In this document: in pieces, positions 5,971 to 10,499 of the stretch
Numbering within the stretch: position 1 is the stretch's first letter
Layout of the letters: the number at the start of each line of letters is the position of its first letter
NCBI GenBank assembly: GCA_030655675.1
Contig: JAUSPM010000083.1
Location: forward strand, 1 to 10,499
Origin: Methanosarcinaceae archaeon
Lineage (GTDB): Archaea > Halobacteriota > Methanosarcinia > Methanosarcinales > Methanosarcinaceae
DNA: 10,499 bases
Reading direction: 5' to 3'
Notes under the pieces: model-generated
Database searches by the model: none
What the model was told of the DNA's origin: nothing
The model's input: only the letters and a program-made list of their open reading frames with translations
Made by a program: the position numbers and the translations under genes

Positions 5971-6044
5971 TAATCTAAAATAGACTAATTTAAAATAGGC
6001 TAATTTAGAATAGGCTAATTTAGAATAGATTAATTTTATAATGG
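5970..6044. repeat. Tandem array of a 15-bp AT-rich repeat (four units plus one degenerate)
   Basis: The units are CTAATCTAAAATAGA (5970-5984), CTAATTTAAAATAGG (5985-5999), CTAATTTAGAATAGG (6000-6014), CTAATTTAGAATAGA (6015-6029) and a decayed TTAATTTTATAATGG (6030-6044). Units 3 and 4 contain the small palindrome CTAA-T-TTAG. The array lies between the divergent ATPase gene and copper cluster and abuts the ATPase promoter, so it could be a row of binding sites. All frames through it contain stops (TAA, TAG), so it is not coding. Confidence 0.85.
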
Positions 6045-6123
6045 TGCAGATGTGATCATCGATAAGTGAATATAATGCTTGAAAACGTCGCACCACCCAA
6101 AAAATTTAACAGAACTATTTTCC

Positions 6124-6142
6124 GTAAACCCTATATACTTAC
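6124..6142 (+). promoter_or_regulatory. Putative copZ promoter region with TATA box
   Basis: GTAAACCCTATATACTTAC contains TATATA at 6132-6137, predicting transcription from about 6160 and a leader of roughly 30 bases to the ATG at 6193. A similar sequence, GTAAACATATAATACGT, recurs 40 bases downstream at 6164-6180 and could be a second promoter element or a regulator site. Confidence 0.4.
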
Positions 6143-6192
6143 AAACCCAACTATACGCCTACTGTAAACATATAATACGTGAGGCTATACTA

Positions 6193-6396
6193 ATGACAAC
6201 AGAAACAATCAAAGTAGAAGGAATGTCATGCGGACACTGCCAGATGGCTGTAAATAAAGCAATCTCAGGCGTAGATGGAGTATCTAAGGTAGAAGTGGAT
6301 CTTAAAGATGGCAAGGCAACTGTAGATTACGATGAAGGCAAGACCAACACCAATGCGATCAAGGCAGCAGTTGTTGACGCAGGATACAAAGCATAA
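6193..6396 (+). CDS. copZ: CopZ-like copper chaperone (single HMA domain)
   Basis: 67 residues forming one heavy-metal-associated domain: the metal loop GMSCGHC (10-16) with C13 and C16, then the usual beta-alpha-beta-beta-alpha-beta order, ending in VDAGYKA. CopZ proteins bind Cu(I) through the two Cys in the cytoplasm and hand it to the CopA pump. The copA gene follows after 58 bases, which strongly supports this role. The start was set at ATG 6193, preceded by TGAGG at 6180-6184, because the HMA fold begins right there; an in-frame TTG at 6079 lies upstream of the predicted promoter and would add 38 unrelated residues. Its sequence is notably similar to the first HMA domain of the adjacent CopA. 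Confidence 0.9.
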   Translation: MTTETIKVEGMSCGHCQMAVNKAISGVDGVSKVEVDLKDGKATVDYDEGKTNTNAIKAAVVDAGYKA

Positions 6397-6409
6397 CCTG
6401 AACTAAAGA

Positions 6410-6415
6410 TATATA
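6410..6415 (+). promoter_or_regulatory. Possible internal TATA box before copA
   Basis: TATATA in the 58-base gap between copZ and copA, with TACTACCAAC following, resembles the TATATACTTACAAAC of the copZ promoter. It could give copA its own start near 6437, right at the palindrome described next. Alternatively copA is simply read from the copZ promoter. Confidence 0.3.
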
Positions 6416-6430
6416 CTACCAACACATTAT

Positions 6431-6450
6431 TTTCAACAGGAGTGTTGAAA
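6431..6450 (+). promoter_or_regulatory. Perfect palindrome holding the copA Shine-Dalgarno bases in its loop
   Basis: TTTCAACA (6431-6438) and TGTTGAAA (6443-6450) are perfect inverted copies around the four bases GGAG (6439-6442). GGAG is the only ribosome binding site for copA, whose ATG follows at 6455. As RNA this forms an 8-bp stem with the site confined in a tetraloop; as DNA it is a 20-bp dyad suited to a dimeric repressor. Either way it could control copA separately from copZ. Confidence 0.6.
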
Positions 6451-6454
6451 TTGT

Positions 6455-9256
6455 ATGAAAGCCGTAATTGACGTCAATGGAATGACGTGCATGCATTGTC
6501 ATAAATCAGTGACAGATGCCATATCAGGAGTGAAAGGCGTCGAGTCGGTTGACGTAAATCTTGAGGACAACAACGCAACTGTCGTTTTTGATGATAAGGT
6601 CACAAACCTTGATGCAATAAAACAGGCAGTGGTCAATGCCGGTTACGAGGTCGGAGGGGAAACCGCCGAAAGCGAACCGGTCTCCGAGTTCGAGCAGCCC
6701 GAAGAAGGAGAAGTCTGCCCCATTATTATCAAGGATGACGAGGAAGAAGAAACTGCGCAATCGGAACTCGGTTCAACAGTCGAAGCCAAAGCCAAATTCA
6801 AAGTATCAGGCATGACATGTGCATCATGTTCCGCCAATGTTGAAAGAATACTTAAAAAACAACCCGGGGTCGCATCCGCATCTGTCAACCTGCCAATGGA
6901 AAAGGCATCAGTAACCTACGATCCTGCACTCATCACTCCCCAACAGATGGAAGATGCCATTACTGGCATCGGTTACGGTGTTGTTAAGGATAAAGTCTCA
7001 CTTGACGTTAAGGGCATGACGTGTTCGGCATGTGTCCAGAACATTGAACGAGTGCTCAATAAACTCAAAGGCGTTAAATCTGCAACAGTAAATCTCACAC
7101 TTGAAAGAGCGCAGGTGGAATACGATTCATCGCAAGTATCCCCGGCAGATATGATATCCGCCATTGAAGGAATAGGATACACAGCATCCCTCAAGGCTGA
7201 TAAAAAAGATTCCGAAGACCGCGAGCGTCAGGCGCGTGAAGAAGAGATCACAAAACAACGCAACAATCTTCTCATTGCATTTATACTTGGTATACCTATT
7301 ACACTAGGAAGCATGAGCGGGACGTTCCCGAATTTGCTCTGGTTCGTACCTCCTTTTTTGCAAAATAAGATACTGTTATTCTTACTGACGACTATCGTGA
7401 TGCTCTTCCCTGGCAGGCAATTCTTCACAGGAACCTATAAGGGATTGAAGCACGGCGTCACCGACATGAACCTCCTCATAGCAACAGGAACAGGTGCAGC
7501 CTACTTAATAAGTGTTGCAGCAACGTTCCTCGACCTTGGCCCGGGTTACCAGCATCTGTATTATGATACTGCAGTGATGCTCATTGTTTTCATCACATTA
7601 GGAAGATACCTTGAAGCAAAGACCAAGGGCAAGACATCCGAAGCAATCAGAAAACTTATGGGGCTTGCAGCAAAGACTGCCCGCATCCTTGTGGATGGTG
7701 TAGAAAAAGAAATACCTGTTGAAGATGTCGCTGTTGGTGACATTGTAGTAGTACGCCCGGGTGAGAAACTTCCTGTTGACGGTGTTGTTACTGAAGGTTC
7801 ATCGGCTGTCGATGAATCAATGATCACAGGTGAGAGCATCCCTGTTGAAAAGAACGTCAACGATACAATAATTGGTGCAACCATCAACAAATCGGGTTCA
7901 TTCAAATTCAAGGCTACAAAGGTCGGTGCAGACACAGCTCTTGCACAGATAATCGAACTTGTAGAGAACGCCCAGACATCAAAAGCACCCATCCAACGAA
8001 TTGCAGACATAGTTGCAGGGCATTTCATACTTGCCGTGCACATAATATCTCTTCTGGCATTCTTCTTCTGGTTCTTTATAGGCTTTGAGGCGTTTGATGT
8101 TGCAAGTACGGCTACATTCGCAGGCGTCAGTCCGTTTTTGTTTTCCTTACTCATATCCATCACCGTTCTTGTGATCTCCTGCCCATGCGCAGTTGGTCTC
8201 GCAACACCCGCTGCGATCATGGTGGGAACAGGTAAAGGTGCCGAGAACGGCATACTGATAAAAGGCGGCGAAGCTCTGGAAAAGGCACACAAGTTGAATA
8301 CTATCGTATTTGACAAGACAGGCACACTCACAAAAGGTGAACCTCAGCTTACAGATATAATCTCAACATCACACCATTCCGATGATGAAGTACTGCGGAT
8401 TGCGGCAATTGCCGAGAAGGGGTCAGAACACCCGCTTGGTGAAGCAATCGTCAACGGTGCAACGGATCGTAATATCGAGATTGGAAATACCAGTTCGTTC
8501 AAGTCTATTGCCGGTCACGGTGTCGAGGCTGAATTTGAAGGCAAGAGAATACTTCTTGGTACGCGAAAACTCATGGCTGACAACGGCATAGATATTATGG
8601 AACTTGGCGAGGGCATGGAATCACTTGAAAATTCAGGGAAGACTGCCATGCTTATAGCACTGGATAATGAAGCCATTGGTATAGTTGCAGTTGCCGACAC
8701 ACTCAAGGAAAACTCAAAGGAAGCGGTTAAGAAACTTTATGATCTCGGTATCGAAGTTGTCATGATAACAGGTGACAATGCAAGAACTGCATCTGCCATT
8801 GCACAGCAGGTAGGGATTGATCGCGTATTGTCCGAAGTCCTGCCTGAAGACAAGGCAGCTGAGGTCAAAAAACTTCAGGACGAAGGAAAGATCGTGGCAA
8901 TGGTCGGAGACGGAATTAACGATGCACCTGCCCTGATGCAGTCAGATATCGGGATCGCGATGGGTGCGGGGACCGATGTTGCAATGGAATCGGCACAGAT
9001 CGTGCTTATCAAGAATGACATTTTGGATGTGGTTGCATCAATTCGCCTGAGCAAACTCACAATGCGGAAGATCAAACAGAACCTGTTCTGGGCGTTCGGC
9101 TACAACACAATTGGTATACCGCTCGCTGCGGGCATCTTGTATCCGTTCGTGGGCAAGATATTGATTACACCCGCACTCGCAGCCGCGTTCATGGCAATGA
9201 GTTCGGTCTCGGTGACTATGAATTCACTTCTCATGAAAAGGAGCAGGATAAAATGA
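6455..9256 (+). CDS. copA: Cu(I)-exporting P1B-type ATPase with three N-terminal HMA domains
   Basis: 933 residues. Three HMA domains have metal Cys pairs C12/C15 (GMTCMHC), C122/C125 (GMTCASC) and C190/C193 (GMTCSAC). An acidic linker (about 69-112, with DDEEEE at 94-99) separates the first from the other two. The pump core has TGES (458-461, actuator), CPC (576-578, transmembrane metal site), DKTGT (620-624, D620 phosphorylated), SEHP (657-660), TGDN (772-775) and GDGINDAP (818-825). Y883-N884 and M915-S916-S917, with N923, are the Cu(I)-type (P1B-1) residues of the last two helices, so the substrate is most likely Cu(I) or Ag(I), exported across the cell membrane. It is longer than the two-HMA forms because of the additional CopZ-like first domain. 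The start at 6455 follows GGAG at 6439-6442. Downstream small membrane genes follow within 29 bases, suggesting an operon. Confidence 0.96.
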   Translation: MKAVIDVNGMTCMHCHKSVTDAISGVKGVESVDVNLEDNNATVVFDDKVTNLDAIKQAVVNAGYEVGGETAESEPVSEFEQPEEGEVCPIIIKDDEEEETAQSELGSTVEAKAKFKVSGMTCASCSANVERILKKQPGVASASVNLPMEKASVTYDPALITPQQMEDAITGIGYGVVKDKVSLDVKGMTCSACVQNIERVLNKLKGVKSATVNLTLERAQVEYDSSQVSPADMISAIEGIGYTASLKADKKDSEDRERQAREEEITKQRNNLLIAFILGIPITLGSMSGTFPNLLWFVPPFLQNKILLFLLTTIVMLFPGRQFFTGTYKGLKHGVTDMNLLIATGTGAAYLISVAATFLDLGPGYQHLYYDTAVMLIVFITLGRYLEAKTKGKTSEAIRKLMGLAAKTARILVDGVEKEIPVEDVAVGDIVVVRPGEKLPVDGVVTEGSSAVDESMITGESIPVEKNVNDTIIGATINKSGSFKFKATKVGADTALAQIIELVENAQTSKAPIQRIADIVAGHFILAVHIISLLAFFFWFFIGFEAFDVASTATFAGVSPFLFSLLISITVLVISCPCAVGLATPAAIMVGTGKGAENGILIKGGEALEKAHKLNTIVFDKTGTLTKGEPQLTDIISTSHHSDDEVLRIAAIAEKGSEHPLGEAIVNGATDRNIEIGNTSSFKSIAGHGVEAEFEGKRILLGTRKLMADNGIDIMELGEGMESLENSGKTAMLIALDNEAIGIVAVADTLKENSKEAVKKLYDLGIEVVMITGDNARTASAIAQQVGIDRVLSEVLPEDKAAEVKKLQDEGKIVAMVGDGINDAPALMQSDIGIAMGAGTDVAMESAQIVLIKNDILDVVASIRLSKLTMRKIKQNLFWAFGYNTIGIPLAAGILYPFVGKILITPALAAAFMAMSSVSVTMNSLLMKRSRIK

Positions 9257-9285
9257 CATTGTTGGACAGGCAGAGGTGAAGTGAT

Positions 9286-9543
9286 ATGGAAGAAGTAGTC
9301 ATGAAAGGTAAGGTTGGAAAGTACAGCCTTATCGCAAGCATTGTATCATCCGGTGCGCTTTCAGTCGTATTCGTATTGTTGTCAGTACTTAAGAACAGTG
9401 GCATGGTTGAACCGCTCTACACACAGGTTGATATAACAGCAGGTGCAGTATTCGTATTCATACTGAGCATGATAGTATCGGCATCGATATGGCCGAATAT
9501 TGTGGAAAAACGCTTGAAGAATAAGGATAAGAATAATAATTAG
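9286..9543 (+). CDS. Small two-helix membrane protein of the copper cluster (85 aa)
   Basis: I do not recognise a family. The protein has two hydrophobic segments, about residues 13-35 and 49-70, joined by a short loop (KNSGMVEPLYTQVD), and a basic tail rich in Lys and Asn (KRLKNKDKNNN). It contains no Cys or His, so it is unlikely to bind Cu(I) itself. ATG 9286 is preceded by GAGGTGA at 9273-9279 with six bases between, a near-ideal site; a second in-frame ATG at 9301 has no such site. It starts 29 bases after copA, and another small membrane gene follows after 23 bases, so it is probably translated from the copA message. A role as an accessory to the pump is inferred from position only. Confidence 0.75.
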   Translation: MEEVVMKGKVGKYSLIASIVSSGALSVVFVLLSVLKNSGMVEPLYTQVDITAGAVFVFILSMIVSASIWPNIVEKRLKNKDKNNN

Positions 9544-9566
9544 ATACAGATCAATGAGGTGATTTT

Positions 9567-9710
9567 ATGGATTGTTGTGGACCTAAAGACGATAAAGAAA
9601 TGGAAGAAAATCATAGTTGCGGATGTGGCTGCGGTAACAGTGGTTGTGGAATGAAAATGTTGATAGTCGCGGTGATTATCATTGTTGCAATTTGGATTTT
9701 AACACGATAG
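9567..9710 (+). CDS. Cys-rich single-helix membrane protein of the copper cluster (47 aa)
   Basis: The 47-residue product has a hydrophilic, Cys-rich N-terminal half with C3, C4, C18, C20, C22 and C27, H16, and acidic residues, including the cluster CGCGCGNSGCG (18-28). One hydrophobic helix follows (MLIVAVIIIVAIWIL, 31-45), ending in T-R. The start at ATG 9567 is preceded by GAGGTGA at 9556-9562, four bases away and matching the archaeal 16S tail very well, which makes the coding call firm despite the small size. Six Cys beside a membrane anchor suggest metal binding at the membrane, perhaps collecting Cu(I) for CopA; that is inference. I know of no named family for it. Confidence 0.72.
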   Translation: MDCCGPKDDKEMEENHSCGCGCGNSGCGMKMLIVAVIIIVAIWILTR

Positions 9711-9734
9711 TAATTTGAAATTGAAATCAATACA

Positions 9735-9852
9735 ACCGCCACAGGCGGCACACTCCATCACTTACGAATCCGAGAATATCCTCGCTTATTTCACTAAAAT
9801 ACGAAAATTGAGGATTTTATCGATGACGGAGGGATGCGCCGCCTTCGGCGGA
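9735..9852. repeat. Inverted pair of REP-like repeats (copies D and E), REPIN-like
   Basis: Copy D (plus orientation) has its core CCGCC-ACA-GGCGG at 9736-9748, then CACACTCCATCAC and ATCCTC at 9778-9783. Copy E (minus orientation) has its core at 9839-9851 and reads, on the minus strand, CCGCC-GAA-GGCGG, then CGCATCCCTCC, GTCATC and ATCCTC (complement of 9810-9815). The two copies face each other, so the cores, the TCC parts and the ATCCTC/GAGGAT boxes can pair into one long imperfect hairpin. It lies in the 193-base gap between the end of the copper cluster and the YHS-FrhB promoter and could mark the 3' end of the copper message. Confidence 0.7.
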
Positions 9853-9865
9853 GTGACTCGGTGTC

Positions 9866-9879
9866 AAAAACATATAAAC
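9866..9879 (+). promoter_or_regulatory. Putative BRE/TATA of the YHS-FrhB gene (leaderless transcript)
   Basis: AAAAACATATAAAC has a TATA centre near 9875 and an A-rich BRE-like start. The ATG at 9904 is 29 bases downstream, so the message would begin within a few bases of the start codon. No Shine-Dalgarno sequence is present, which agrees with a leaderless message and with a transcript separate from the copper cluster. Confidence 0.5.
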
Positions 9880-9903
9880 AAATACGAGATATGAATTATT
9901 CAC

Positions 9904-10499
9904 ATGTCAATCGACCCAATCTGTAAGAAAAGAGTACCGCTTACTACCCCATTCACCTCAGATTACGGTGGGAAAAAATACTATTTTTGTTGTCCTGAGT
10001 GCAAAAAAAAGTTCGATGAACTTGAAAAGAATGTGATCAGGCTTAAACGTACTCTTAAAGAGAAGGAACGGATCTCGTTTGGGAAACTAAGGAAAGAGAT
10101 CATAAACCCCGGCATCTGTACCCTGTGCGGTGCATGTGCATCGACCTGTGAATTCATTTCTATCGTTGATGATAAGCCAAAACTGGTTGGTCCGTGTACT
10201 GCTTGCGGTGTTTGCTATAATCAATGTCCGAGAACCATTACTACTGAAGAAGGATTGATTGGACGGATACGTTATGCATATAGTGCCAAAACTGCCATTA
10301 GTGACCTTAAAGGTCAGGACGGCGGGGTGGTAACTTCAATGCTTGCATATGCTCTTGAAGAGGGGTTGATCGACTGTGCGATCGTTACTGTTAAATCGGA
10401 AGATGATCCGTGGAGACCGGTTCCGATCATTGCGAAAACGTATGAGGATATCATCCAGTCTACCGGCAGTATCTATACTCACAGTATGACTATGGAAGC
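9904..10499 (+). CDS. YHS-domain fused to an FrhB/FpoF-family F420 oxidoreductase (3' end cut by window)
   Basis: 198 complete codons are visible without a stop; the gene runs past the window. Residues 3-39 form a YHS domain: DPICKKRV at the start (C7) and YYFCCPECKKKFDE (C29, C30, C33). A charged, probably helical linker (40-67) leads to two [4Fe-4S] motifs, C72/C75/C78/C82 and C98/C101/C104/C108-P. From about 125 the sequence matches the N-terminal domain of the coenzyme F420 hydrogenase/dehydrogenase beta subunit family, including GQDGGVVTSML (137-147), which in FrhB and FpoF belongs to the F420/FAD-binding part. The enzyme should pass electrons between F420H2 and an unknown partner through its iron-sulfur clusters. 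The start at ATG 9904 is supported by the TATA spacing and by the YHS domain beginning at once. The fusion is unusual, and its substrate cannot be told. Confidence 0.88.
   Translation, partial: MSIDPICKKRVPLTTPFTSDYGGKKYYFCCPECKKKFDELEKNVIRLKRTLKEKERISFGKLRKEIINPGICTLCGACASTCEFISIVDDKPKLVGPCTACGVCYNQCPRTITTEEGLIGRIRYAYSAKTAISDLKGQDGGVVTSMLAYALEEGLIDCAIVTVKSEDDPWRPVPIIAKTYEDIIQSTGSIYTHSMTME

Noticed and set aside
6075..6170. Short plus-strand frame (31 codons, ATG 6075) before copZ as a leader peptide.
   Set aside because: It lies mostly upstream of the predicted copZ transcript start, has only a weak GTGA before it and shows no attenuator-like feature.
6079..6192. Upstream TTG start extending CopZ by 38 residues.
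   Set aside because: The extension is unrelated to HMA domains and lies across the TATA region; ATG 6193 has a nearby TGAGG and begins right at the domain.
7561..8331. Minus-strand open frame of 256 codons inside copA.
   Set aside because: It is antisense to the well-supported CopA core, rich in Ser/Thr/Pro as expected of a shadow frame, and has no family motifs.

Overview
The window looks like a chromosomal segment of a methanogenic or methane-oxidising euryarchaeon, most likely of the order Methanosarcinales. The evidence is TATA-box promoters, GGTGA/GAGGTGA ribosome binding sites mixed with apparently leaderless genes, a DUF234-type archaeal ATPase, a coenzyme F420 (FrhB/FpoF-type) oxidoreductase, and moderately AT-rich DNA with short GC-rich palindromes between genes. 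The order is an inference from gene content. I cannot name a genus.

Layout. (1) 137-1343: a tight two-gene unit with a 58-residue zinc-ribbon protein, then, one base after its stop codon, an Mrr-type nuclease fused to what looks like two PH-like repeats. This is a candidate restriction or defence module. (2) 1344-2077: a 734-base gene-free stretch. It holds two elements that look like miniature transposable elements of different families (130 and 301 bp, each with terminal inverted repeats and a 6-bp flanking duplication), three copies of a GC-palindrome repeat, and a hairpin with a T-run. (3) 2078-2857 (-): a circularly permuted ribosome-assembly-type GTPase. It is divergent from (4) 3077-4420 (+), a MATE efflux transporter. 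(5) A hairpin-rich convergent gap, then 4530-5933 (-), an AAA ATPase with a nuclease-like C-terminus (DUF234 type). Upstream of it lies an array of 15-bp tandem repeats. (6) 6193-9710 (+): a copper-resistance cluster of copZ-like chaperone, copA-like Cu(I) P-type ATPase with three HMA domains, a two-helix membrane protein, and a 47-residue Cys-rich single-helix membrane protein. (7) A pair of inverted GC-palindrome repeats, then 9904 to the window edge, a YHS domain fused to a 2x[4Fe-4S] FrhB-family F420 enzyme.

How the genes work together. The copper cluster is the clearest functional unit. CopZ carries Cu(I) to CopA, which exports it. The two small membrane proteins, one with six Cys near its N-terminus, are probable accessories. 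The YHS-FrhB gene next to it has its own promoter, but YHS domains often occur in metal-handling proteins, so a link to metal stress is possible. The copA start region holds a perfect hairpin with the Shine-Dalgarno bases in its loop.

The most unusual non-coding signal is a family of five copies of CCGCC-NNN-GGCGG with a partly conserved flank (TCC, then an ATCC box). Copies occur at both ends of the window, only between genes, and two of them form a REPIN-like inverted doublet. No rRNA, tRNA or CRISPR array was seen.
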